In this document: positions 10,313-20,100 of the stretch, one piece after another
How positions within the stretch are numbered: the first letter of the stretch is position 1
Layout: every line of letters begins with the position of its first letter
NCBI RefSeq assembly: GCF_026151205.1
Contig: NW_026971878.1
Location: forward strand, 1-24,422
Length of the DNA: 24,422 bases
Source of the DNA: Bolinopsis microptera
Taxonomy: Eukaryota; Ctenophora; Tentaculata; Lobata; Bolinopsidae
Direction of reading: 5' to 3'
Position numbers and translations under genes: made by a program
The notes under the pieces: generated by a model
What the model was told of the DNA's origin: nothing
The model's database searches: none
The model's input: the letters and a program-made list of their open reading frames with translations, nothing else

Positions 10313-13300
10313 GGGAACCCCAAAATTTTTTTTTTTTTCTTGGCCAATTTTTTTTTTAATTTTTTTTCCCTGCCCGAAATTTTTTTTTTTTTGATTTACC
10401 CATGTCCCCCCCCCGCCCCCCCAGATCCCTTTTTTTGCTCCTGCGAACGAAACAACGGAAAGAAACCCCCCCAAAAAAAAGAAATTTCTTAAAAATCGGA
10501 ACCCCCAAAGGCCCCAAAATCCCCACGAAAAGAAAAACAAGAATTGGGAAAATTTCTAGTTTTTTGGGCCCCCCGGGCGGGGTCCCCCAACCGGGGGGAA
10601 AATTTTTTTCCAAAAAATTTTTTTTTTGAAGGCCCTTTTTAAAGACATTTAAATTTCCCCCCGTTTAAAAAAAAAAAGGGTTTTTTTTTTTTTTTAAAAT
10701 CTTTTTAAATTATTTTTTTATTTTTTTTCGGGAAAAAACGGGGGGGTTTTAAATTTTTTATTTCCCTGGGGGGGCAGTAAAAAAAAAGGTTTTTTTTTCC
10801 CCCAAACCCCGAAGCCCCCTTTTTGCTTTGCCAAAATAGGCGCCCCCCCCCGCCCCCCCCCGCCCCCCCCCTCCCGTTTTTTTTTTCCCCGGCCCCCCAA
10901 TTGGGGCCCCCCGGTGGGAAACCTTTTCTTGGCCCTTTCAAAGCTTTTTTGGGGGGCCTTGGGGGAATGGTAGGGGGAAAAAATTAAAAACCCTTTTTAA
11001 AGGGGGTTTTTAAACCCAAATTAAAAACCCCCAAATTAAAACTAAAGAAAAAACCCAAACATTTAAAATTTTTTTGGCACTTTAAAAACCCAGAAAAAAT
11101 TTTTCCAAATTTTAAAAAGGGCAATTTTTAAAAAAAATTTAAAAAGGGGGGGGGGGTCCCCGCCCTTTTTTCCTTAAACCCCGTCCCTTTTTAAATCAAA
11201 AAGAAAGGGCCCGAAAAAGGGGGTTTTTCTGGAGGGAGAAGTTGGGAGTGCCCCCAAAACTACAAAGCGCTTTTCATAAAAGCTGTTTTTTTTTTAAACC
11301 TGCCGCCCCGGGCGCGGCCAAAAAAACCTTTTCCCAAACGGGGTTTTTGGGGGGAAAAGGGGGGGCTTTTTTTTTTTTTTTGACCCTTTTTGGAAACCAA
11401 GGGGGCCCCCCCGCCATTTGGCCCCCGAAAAAACAAAAATGGGTTTTTTTGGTTTAAGTTAAAAAAAGGTAAAGGGGCCCCCCGGAAAAATATTATCCCC
11501 TTGCCAACAAAAAAAAAGGGAAGCTTTTTTTCCCTAGACTTTACCCAAATGGGAAAGGAAAAAATGGGGTTCCCCCCCCAAAAAATTTTTTTTAAAACCC
11601 TAATTTCCAAAACCCCTCCCGAAAAAATTAAAAGGGTTTTTCCGGGAAAAGCCCGTAATTTTTTGGCCCCCCCCCTTTTTTTTTAAAAACTAAAAATTTA
11701 AACCCCCCCGGGAAAATCCACCAAATTTTTTTTGGAAAAGTTTTTGGAAAAACCCCCATTGGGAAGGGGCCCCCCGGCCCCCCCAAATTTTTTTTTTAGA
11801 AAAGAAATCAATTCCCCAAGGGGAACCCAGAACGTAAAAAATATCCCCAAAAAAATTTAAAAAAACAACAAAAATTTTAAAAAATTTGGTTCCCCCAAAA
11901 TTTTTTTGGTCCCAAATTTTTTGCCCCAAAAATTTTTACAGGGTAATTTTTTGCCCTTTTCCCAAAAAACCCCCGGCACCCCTCAAAATTTTGGCAAACC
12001 CAGGCGAAAACTCCAAACTGAAATTTTTTTCCCCAAAAAAAAGGGGAAAGGGAAAAAATTTTTGGGAACGGGGGAAAAAAAAACCCTCAAAAAGTCCCCC
12101 CCCCCCCCCCCCCCCCTCAAGAAAAAAAAAAAATTTTTTTTTAAAAAACCCCTTTCCAAAGTTTTTAAAATTTTTAAAGGTGGGAAACCCCCCCAAATTT
12201 TTTTTTCCCGAAAGTCCCCGTTTTTAAAAAAATTTTTAAAAGCTAAAACCCTTAAACCCTTTTTTAAAGCCCAAATTTTTTCCCCCAAAAAACCCCCCGT
12301 TAAAAAAATTTTTAAAAAAATAAAAAACTGAAACTTTTTTTGACTTGGGGGGCCCCAAAATTTTCCAAAAATTCCCAAGAAAAAAAAAAAATCCCTTTAA
12401 AAAAACCCAAGGGAATTTTTGGGTTTAAAAATTTTGGTTATATGATGCCAAACTGTTGGGCAGTTAAAAAAAGAAAACCCCCGGCCCCAATAAAAGGGGG
12501 GAAAAAAATTTCTGGGAAAAAAATTTCCAATTCCCCAAACTGTCAAAAATTTTTAATTCCCCCGAAAAAAATTTTTCAAATAATTTTGGAAAAAAATGGG
12601 CCCGAAATTTTTTAAAATGTTTCCCCCTTTAACAAAATTTAAAAATCGTATTTCAAATGGGGCCCACCCCGGGGTTAAATTAATAAGGGTTTTTTTAAAG
12701 GGTTTCCCCCCCCAATTTTTAAAAATTTAAAATTTTGCTTGGCTTAGAATTTTTTTGGAAAAAAAAACTCTAAACTAGGGGAAAAAATGAATTTTAATTT
12801 CCCCCACAAACAAAGGGTTTTCCGGGCCCTTTTTGGGGGTTTTTTGGTTTGGTCCCCCCCCCAAAAAACTTTTTAACCTTTTTTTTTTTTCCCCCTTTCC
12901 CCCCTGAAAAATTTAAAATTTTTTTTTTTTTTGGGGTTTTTCCCCCAAAATTTCAGTCCCCCTCCCCCATTTTAAACGAGAACCCCAAAAATGAAAAACC
13001 CAAATTTTTGTTTTTTTTTTAAATAAAACAAAAAACCCATTTGGGGGGGGGCCCTTTTGGGCCTTTTAATTTTAAATGGAAAACCCCCGGGCCCCCATAA
13101 CCTTTTTAAAACCCCAAAAAAAGACACCCCAAAAAAATTTGAAAAAATTTTTTAAAAAATTTTAAAATTTTAAAAAAATTTTAAAAAAAAATTACGTCCC
13201 CCCCCAAAGTTATACCTTTGCCCCCCAAAAAAAAAAAAAAGCCCAAAAAAATTTTCTTTGGGTAAAAATTTTTTACCAAAAAAACCCAAAGGGCCCCCCC

Positions 13301-13600
13301 TTTTCTGCCCCTTTTTTTTTAAAAAAAAGGGTCCCGGAAATTCCCTTCATAAAACCCGCCCCCCCCCAACAATAATAAAAATTTAAAAAAACCCCAAAGT
13401 TTTAATTTATTTAAAGGGAAACAAAAAAATCTCTTTCAGGTTTTTTTTAAAATAAATTTTTTATTTTCAAAACCCCGAGCCCTTTTGGTGATTTTTTAAA
13501 AAACCCTTTTTTTTTTAAACTGAAAAATAATTTTCCACCCCCCTTTTGTAAAACCCCCTCTGTTTACAAAACCCCGTTTTTGGAGAAAATTTCCCCCCCT
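10313..13600. other. Homopolymer-block sequence, no supportable gene
   Basis: This is the same blocky text as before, including a run of 21 C at 12,096-12,116. Somewhat more varied islands occur near 10,430-10,470, 11,225-11,310 and 12,435-12,470, none identifiable. Open frames on both strands are by-products of the runs. Confidence 0.65.
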
Positions 13601-14687
13601 TTTAATCTGTTGAAAAAAAAAACCCCGCTAACATATTTTTTTTTGGTTTTAATTTTTGGTTTTTTTGGGAAAGAAAAAATTTTTTCATATTTTCCCCCCG
13701 GATTAGAAGCAGGGGCGGGGGAAAGGGGTGGGGCTTCCAGAAAGGTTTTGTTTTATTCCCCCCCGAGTGCAAAACAAAAAACCATTTAAGCCGGAAACAT
13801 GCGGTTTTTGGAAACGTTTTGACCCCTTTTTGTGAGATTTTCCGTCCCCCCTTTTTAAAAAAAAGGCCCCCCCTTCAGGGGGCCCCTTTACCCCCCCGTC
13901 CCCCCTTCCCCCTGCTGAACAATTTTTCCATCCCCTTCCCCTAGCCCAACTAAGAGTTAAAATTGTTTTTTTTTTTTTTTTTAAGTTTTAAAAAAAAAAT
14001 AAAAAAAATATCACATTTTTCTGTAAAAAACCCGAAAAGGGCCCCCCCCCCCTTTTTATCTGATTTTTTGAGCGAAGCCCCTTTTTCCCCCCATCTAACC
14101 CCCCCTCCCCCCCCAATTTTCCCCCCTTCCCCCTTTTAAGTTCGACACGTCCCCCATAGGTTCGACAACCCTTTAGTTTTTGGGCTTTGATATCAAACCC
14201 CTGTCCCCAACATCGAAAAATTACCGGGGCCCTGTCCCCCCCCAACTTAAAGTTCCCCCCGGGTTTTCGTACCCCTAGTTTTGCAAAATATTCTGCTTGG
14301 ACCCAAAGGCTAAATTGCCCCGGTTTCCCCTAAAAGAAAAATCGCAGGGGTTCAATGGCCGATAAAAAAACAAATTTTTTTCAAAAATCCACAACCCAGC
14401 GTTTTCAAAAAAACAAACAACAACAACAAAAAAGGGCGAAAAACCCAGCAAACAGGAAGAGGGGGGGCCCATCCCCCTTTTTTTCCCTTTTTCGGTCGGG
14501 CGAAACGGGGCCTTTTTCGGTAAAAGATTTTTCCCCCCTGCCCCCAACATATCCCCCGGGCCCCCAACCCCCCCGGGCCCCAAAAACACCGTAAAAATTT
14601 TTTTTCGCAGCTCTTAAAAAAAGCCCCCTACCATCCCAAACCGGTTTTTTTGGGGATGAACGGGCGCCCCCTCTATTTTTTGAAAAT
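13601..14687. other. Mixed blocky and normal-looking sequence, no gene identified
   Basis: From about 13,650 islands of ordinary complexity return, for example 13,700-13,830 and 14,135-14,230. The octamer GTTCGACA occurs at 14,140 and again 20 bases later at 14,160. A minus-strand frame over 14,245-13,988 has a more protein-like start than its neighbours but soon dissolves into G, K and R-rich text. I do not accept it as a gene. Confidence 0.5.
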
Positions 14688-14779
14688 CTTTTGGCCCCCA
14701 ACGGGATTCGAACTCCGCAACCTCAGGGCCAGTAAAAAACAACAAAAATTAAACCAACTAAGCCTGAGCCACCCAAAAG
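14688..14779 (-). tRNA. tRNA-like element: degenerate tRNA gene or head of a tRNA-derived SINE
   Basis: On the minus strand, AGGCTTAGTTGG (14,765-14,754) fits the pol III A-box consensus at 11 of 12 positions. AGTTCGAATCC (14,714-14,704) fits the B box at 10 of 11. Thirty-nine bases separate the two boxes. Around the B box a T arm can be folded: GCGG-G pairs with C-CCGT, with one bulged A, around the seven-base loop TTCGAAT. The ends, CTTTTGG (14,779-14,773) and CCAAAAG (14,694-14,688), form a perfect 7-bp stem like an acceptor stem, and a TTTT pol III terminator follows at 14,686-14,683. Against an intact tRNA, the T arm has an inserted base, there are six extra bases between T arm and acceptor strand, the middle is T-rich, and no anticodon can be assigned. 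A tRNA-derived SINE head or a tRNA pseudogene damaged by run errors fits best. Confidence 0.45.
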
Positions 14780-15447
14780 TCCCCCTGGCAGATAAAACAA
14801 TTTTTTCCCAAACCTCCTAGCAACCACGGTTAAAAAAAACCAAAAAACCTTTTTAGAAAAGTTTTTAAAAATTTTTTTTTCCCCGTTTTATTCGACTAGC
14901 TAACAGGAAAAAAAAATTTTAAACCCAGATTTCAAAAAACTTTAGTTCGAAAGTACGCATTTTTTGTTCGACGAAATCCCCCAAAAAAATTTAAGGGTTT
15001 TTTTTCGAAAATACATAGGGGGAAAACTAGAAGAGCGGTGTCCAACTTTGAGTACTTACTAATTTGCTCCGTAAAACAAAATAAAAAAACCAAAAGGGGA
15101 AACCTCTTTTTCCCGAAAAAATTTTTGCGAAATTTTCCCCAATAAAAAAAAATGTACTTACCATAGAGGGTTTCTCTTTCCCCCCTTTTTTGGGGTTTTA
15201 AGCTTGTGGGAAATTTTGGAAAAAAAAATACAAATTCCCGTTTTATTTTTTGGGCCCCCCACGTTTACGCCAAAAATCTGACTCGAAAAACTGAAATTTT
15301 TTTAAACAGAAAATTACCCCCCCGGCCCCCCAATTTTTTTTAAAAAAAATTTCTCTGTTAAAAAAAAACCCCCGAAAAGTGCCTGTTTAATTTTTCATTT
15401 AAAATTTTGGAAAAATTGTCCCCCAAAAAAAAACATTAATTATAATG
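14780..15447. other. Mixed sequence beside the tRNA-like element, no gene
   Basis: Islands of near-normal complexity lie at 14,885-14,980 and 15,020-15,080, separated by A and T blocks. If the tRNA-like element heads a SINE, the SINE body would lie on its other side, below 14,688, not here. I see no reading frame or RNA structure I can support. Confidence 0.5.
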
Positions 15448-15738
15448 AACATTTAAAATTTACCCCCCCCTTTCTGGGGGTTGTGGCGATGGGGAGGCTT
15501 TTTTTTTTTTAAAAAAAGGTTTTTTTAAGAGCGTGATGTTTTCCATTGTTATTTTAATTATCGAATTTCTGACGGAAACTAGCACGAAAGACCCCCCAAA
15601 TCAAAAAAAAAAAAAAAAAAACCGCTACCCCCCCCCTTTCCCCAATCCCGCAGCTCGCGTTTTCCTAAAAAAAACCCCATTTTTTTTCCAACGATGCCCG
15701 GTAAGGAATGTCCCCGTAAAAACTCCCCCCCGAAAATT
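15448..15738 (+). repeat. Direct repeat of about 290 bp, copy A
   Basis: This stretch aligns with 15,986-16,277. Shared landmarks are an ACATTTAAAATTT-like start and C run, TTCTG at 15,472, GCGAT at 15,486, AAAAAAAGG at 15,511, GTGATGTTTTCC at 15,533, GGAAACT at 15,574, a TAAAAAAAA run at 15,666, GTCCCCGT at 15,710 and CCCCCCGAAAATTT at 15,725. From TTCTG the offsets are 14, 39, 61, 102, 194, 238 and 253, close to those in copy B. The identity is unknown. Run-length errors limit the alignment. Confidence 0.42.
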
Positions 15739-15985
15739 TTGCCCCCCCCCACCCGAAACTTCTTTCCTCCCCCACTTTTTTCTGCCCCGTTTTTTTTCCC
15801 CCCCCAAAAAAATAGAAAAATTGGGGAAAAACCCCAGTTTTTTAAAGTTTTTTTTTACAAAAAAAATATTTTTTTTACTTGGTTGTAGCCAGGCTTTTAA
15901 AAAAAGTCGGTTTTAAATCCCAAAAAGATGAAAATTATAATTAAAACAGAAAGCCAAAAACCTTTAAAAAGTTAAAAAAAAAACA
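15739..15985. other. Spacer between the two direct-repeat copies
   Basis: This is C- and T-rich blocky sequence followed by A/T blocks, with a short normal-looking island around 15,878-15,915. No gene or RNA is visible. Confidence 0.5.
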
Positions 15986-16277
15986 CATTTTAAATTTTAC
16001 CCCCCCTTCTGCAGGGGAAGCAGATGCGATTTGGTTAGGGAAAAAAAGTTTTTGCTTTTTTTGGGGGAAAGTGGTTTTTTTTCCCCCCCCCCCTCCCCCC
16101 TTTTTTTTTTGGGAAACTTTTTTTTTTTTTCTTTTTCCCCTTTTCCCCCTTTTTTCCCCCCCAAAAAAACCCCCTTTTTTCCGGCTGTAGGGGGCGAGCT
16201 TAAAAAAAAATGAAAACGGCCAGTCCCCGTGGGTTTCCCCCCCAAAAAGCCCCCGTCCAAAATCCCCCCGAAAATTT
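15986..16277 (+). repeat. Direct repeat of about 290 bp, copy B
   Basis: This is the partner of 15,448-15,738. Landmarks are an ACATTTTAAATTTTAC start, TTCTG at 16,007, GCGAT at 16,026, AAAAAAAG at 16,041, GTGGTTTTTTTTCC at 16,071, GGAAACT at 16,112, a TAAAAAAAAA run at 16,201, GTCCCCGT at 16,223 and CCCCCCGAAAATTT at 16,264. Offsets from TTCTG are 19, 34, 64, 105, 194, 216 and 257. Unlike the 2.2/8.9 kb pair, these two copies have nearly the same length. Confidence 0.42.
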
Positions 16278-16390
16278 GTTTTTCCCCAAAACGGTTCAAA
16301 AAAATTTTGAAAAAATAATTTTAAATTTTAAAAAATTCCAATTTAAGAGCTTAGGGGGTTTTTAAAACCCTTAAAAAAGTAATTTTAAAC

Positions 16391-16717
16391 AATCGATAAA
16401 CCCTTTAAAAAAACCTTGCCCCAAAAAAAAAAGCAAAAACCTACAAACCTGAGAATTTGGGTAAAACCCCCAAAAACCTTTTAAAAAAAAAAAACAAAAA
16501 AAAACCCTACAAAAACCCGAGGAACGGATTAAAACCCAAGAAAAAAACCCAACCAAAAAAAAAAAGCAAACCTAACAAAACCTAGGAACCCCGGATAAAA
16601 CCAAAAACCTAAACCAAAAAAAAACAAACCCTACAAACCTGAGGAACTGGAAAAAGAACCCTAAGAAAACCTAACCAAAAGACAGCAAACCAAAAAACCC
16701 CGAAAAAACTGGTCCCC
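16391..16717 (+). repeat. Minisatellite: about 5.5 tandem copies of a unit near 60 bp
   Basis: Units begin at about 16,433, 16,495, 16,566, 16,625 and 16,685, with a partial unit before the first (from about 16,391) and a shortened last one. Spacings are near 60 except for one of about 71, which holds longer A runs. Each full unit reads roughly as (g)caaaccctacaaacctgagg, then a short ggaac/ctgg segment, then (g)gataaaaccc, then aacctaaccaaaaaaa. The clearest unit is the one at 16,625. Units differ by substitutions as well as run lengths, so they look like diverged tandem copies and not one unit read several times. On the minus strand the array is open and gives a loose repeat of about 20 residues, which I take to be a by-product. 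Bases are strongly A and C on the plus strand. Confidence 0.65.
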
Positions 16718-18599
16718 CCCCAATAAAATTAAGACTGGGCCCAACAAATTTGTCAGGGCCCGATGGGTTTTAGAGCACAGGTTTTTTCCCCCCTGGCAAT
16801 TGGTACACAAAAATCCATACCCTTATTACAAACTGGAAAAAAAAAAAATTTTTTTAGAAAATTTTTTTCTTTTTTCAAGTCAGAAAGGGGGGCCCCCATT
16901 TTAAATTTTTATAAAATTTTGGAGGGGCCTTTTTTATTGGACCAAAACCCCTTTAATTTAAATTATTGGGGCTTTTAAAAACGGGTCTCAAAAAAATCCT
17001 AAGAGAAATTTAAAAATCTGACTAAAATTGAAATGACCTTGCGATTTTTAATTTTTTTGGGAAAAAATCGAAATGAAAATTTTAGTATTTTTTACCCCAA
17101 AATGTTTTAAAAAAAACTTGTTTCCCCCTGGAAAAGGGCAGGGCTAAAATTAGAAAATGATCACAAATTTTTAAAATTTGGGGCTAAAAAAACGTTTTAA
17201 GTTAAAAAAAAAAAAAAGAAAAAAAGGGATTAAAAAAAAAACAAAAACCCCCGCCCCCCGCCTAGCGGATAAAACCCGAAAAACCCCAAAAAACAAAGGG
17301 GGCCCGGGGCCCGCGCCAAAAAATTTGGGTTTTTTTTTAATTTTTTTAAATAAGGAGGGGGGGAATTTTTAAAAATTTTTTTTACCCCCGAGCGGAAGTG
17401 TTTTTTTGGATTAAAATTTTTTAAATCCCCCCCGGGGGATTTTTGACAAGGGGTTTTTTTTTTAGAAGAAAAAAAAAAATTTTGTTTGGGGAAAACCCAA
17501 TTGTTTAAACCCCCTAACGACAGGGCCCCCCCCCAAAAACCGATTGGGAAAGCTTTTTCCCCAACCAATGTTAAACCGATCCCCGTTTCCCCCCCCTTTT
17601 ATAGGGCCCCCACAAAAACTGAAAAAAGTTTTTAAAAAAAAAAGAGCGGAAAAAAAGGAACAAAAAAATTACAAAAACTTTAATTTTTAGGGGAGAAAAA
17701 AAAGGGAAAATGGGGGTTCGCCCCCAAATTTTCCCCCCCCCCAACCCCCACGCTTGGGAGAAATTCCCAAAAAATTAGCGCGGTTTTGGGAACGTTTTCC
17801 CAGAAATTTTTGCGTGTAAAAAAGGGGAAGGGGTTTTTAAAAATGTTTTTTTTATACCTGTGGTGCCCTTTCGTGTCCCACGTGGTAAATTTTTACCTTT
17901 GGGGGGACCCCACAAATATTATTTCTAAAACATTTAAAAAAAAAAAAAATTTGGGGGAATGACCCCTTTTAGGGGGGCCCCCCCCCTAACGTGGTATAAC
18001 TCGGCGTTATCATTTGGGGGGCTTGGGTACGCACGTGGAAACCCCTGGACCGCCCCCCCGGTAAAACGCGCCCCTCCCCAAAATGTTTTCACCTATTTTA
18101 TATCGAGTTCTAATTCACAGTAAAAAATTTTATTTTGTAATCCCCAAAAATTGGGAAGAAAACCCAGTTACGACTAAAAAAAACGGGGCCGGGTTTTTTT
18201 TAAAAAAAATTTTCCCCGGGGGGGGGAAATAATCACCTGGAAAAATTTATCAAAACGGGGCCCGGGGGCCCTTTAGGATTAATATGATCCCGGCCCCCGA
18301 AAAACCCGGAAAAATATTTTATAGTGTGGGGATCAACAAAAGAAGGGGAAAAAAAGGAGAATTTGAAAAGAAAAATTGCCCAATGTTTGATAAAATTGGC
18401 AAAATGTTTTTTTTTAATTTATTTTTTTAAAAAAAAAAAAATGCATGACCCCTGGAGTAAAAAAAGGGGGAAAACGGAAAAACACGTCCCCCCCACTCCA
18501 AAATTTTTCTTTTTTTCAAACCCCCCAGAGCCCCTTTTCCCCCAAGAATTTTTTTTTTTAATTGAAAAGGCGAGCGAAATTCGTGGGGGCGGATCTCAA
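16718..18599. other. Mixed blocky and normal-looking sequence, no gene identified
   Basis: Normal-looking islands lie at 16,740-16,830, 17,000-17,090, 17,780-17,920 and 17,985-18,130. The last two contain CACGTGG at 17,879 and 18,032 and AACGTGG at 17,988, plus small inverted repeats such as ATAAC/GTTAT around TCGGC at 17,997-18,010. No frame keeps protein-like composition for long. Confidence 0.5.
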
Positions 18600-20100
18600 A
18601 ATTTTTTTTTTTTTAATCAATAAAATTTCAAATTGTTACACAAAAAACATCGTGAAAACCCAACCAAAAAACCCCCTGTGAAAAGGTCCCCCTTCAAAAA
18701 ACCAAGCTCACGAACCTTAAAAAATTTCTTTTAAAGGCTTTAAAAAAAAGGAAACCTGGAACATTATACCATAAAAAAAAATACGCTAAACTCCGGAAAC
18801 CAATTTTCTTGAAAAGGAATTTTTTTTAAAAAAAAAAACCCATCGACGAACTTAGGAAAAAAAACCTAGCCCTTTTTTTTCTCAAATAGGCCCAAAATTA
18901 AAAAACAAAAAGCGCCCTACCAAAACAAAAGATGCTTTAAAAACCCCCCCATCGATAAAATCCCCCCTAAAGCCCCCTTAAAAACGACCTATCATGTTCC
19001 CGTCCCCCCCTGGCCCCCTCCCTCAACCCCAAAAATCTAAAAAGGCAAACCCGCGAAAAAAAAAAAGAAGGGGAAGCCCCCCCGCCCCCAAAATTTTGAC
19101 TAAAAAAATCCTCCCCCAAAACCCAACCCCCCATCTGAAAAAATTTTCCCCCCAAATGGAACAGGGGTTCCCCAAAAAAAAGCTAAAAAACAACTTTTCG
19201 CAAGGTAAAAACGGGAGAAAAAACCCCCCCCTGGGAAGTTTACCTTTTTCCCCCCCCCCAAATTTTTTTTTTTACCTTCCCCTTCCCCCTCGGGCAAAAA
19301 AACTGGCGGTAAAAAAGGTAACGTGAAAACTCTTTTCAAACCAACCCTTTCAACAGCAAAAAACTAAATGAAAAACTAAAACCCCGGTATGAAACGTGGT
19401 CCCCAACAATTGCCAAGAAATAGTACAGTCCTCCCCAAACCGCAAAATTTTTTTTACCTAAACCCCCAACCCCCCCCTTTTTGATTAAAAAAAACATGAG
19501 AAAATTTTTTTTGACCCATTTGGAAGAAAGACTCCTCAAACCACCCCCCAAAATTCTTTTTCCCCAAACAGCGGTTAAAAAAATTTGAGTTTGGCGAAGC
19601 CCCTATTTTAAACAAGCTCCCCTGCCGGCTTTAAAAAGGGCCCCAAAAAATTTTCCCCAAACTCCCCATCTCAGAGTTCAGAAAATCTTAGGAAGAAAAA
19701 AAAAGGCCCCCCCAAAAAAACCAAAAAATTAAAACCCCAAACAACACTTTAAAAAAAAGTGTCGCTTTTTCCCTTTTCCCCCCCCCCGAAAACGGATGTC
19801 AAAACAATTTTTTTTTGAGGAGCTCCCCTTCTTTTTAAACCCCCCATTTTCCCCCAAAACCCCAAGACCACGGGGCCTACTTTAAAGGCCCCAAAATACC
19901 ACAACCTCAGGTCCCAAACCCCCCAACAACCCTCAAAAGTCTGGTTGAAGCTTAAAAGAAATTGGAAACAAAAAAGAAAATCACCCCCTATAAAAAGAAA
20001 ATTCGGGAAGTACCCTTACAGACCCCCTCAAATCCACGTAAAAAATCCCCCCTAAAAAAAAGTCCCCCCCCTTTAAAAACCCCCGCAAAAAAAAATTGTT
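18600..20100. other. A/C-skewed stretch, no gene identified
   Basis: The plus strand is dominated by A and C. For example, positions 19,681-19,740 contain 35 A, 14 C, 6 G and 5 T. Short normal-looking islands occur at 18,620-18,720, 19,325-19,440 and 19,865-19,935. Frames are open on both strands only because runs dominate. I see no RNA gene. Confidence 0.5.

Noticed and set aside
5470-12470. Recurring GGGCAGTAAAA-like word at about 5,475, 10,774 and 12,459
   Set aside because: The information content is too low, and the flanking sequences do not align.
13862-13889. Hairpin AAAGG-C run, TTCA, G run-CCTTT, resembling a terminator
   Set aside because: The stem consists of C and G runs whose lengths cannot be trusted, and no gene ends nearby.
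16640-16680. CCCTAA and CCTAACC words resembling telomere repeats
   Set aside because: They are part of the minisatellite unit of about 60 bp, and no tandem 6-bp or 7-bp repeat is present.
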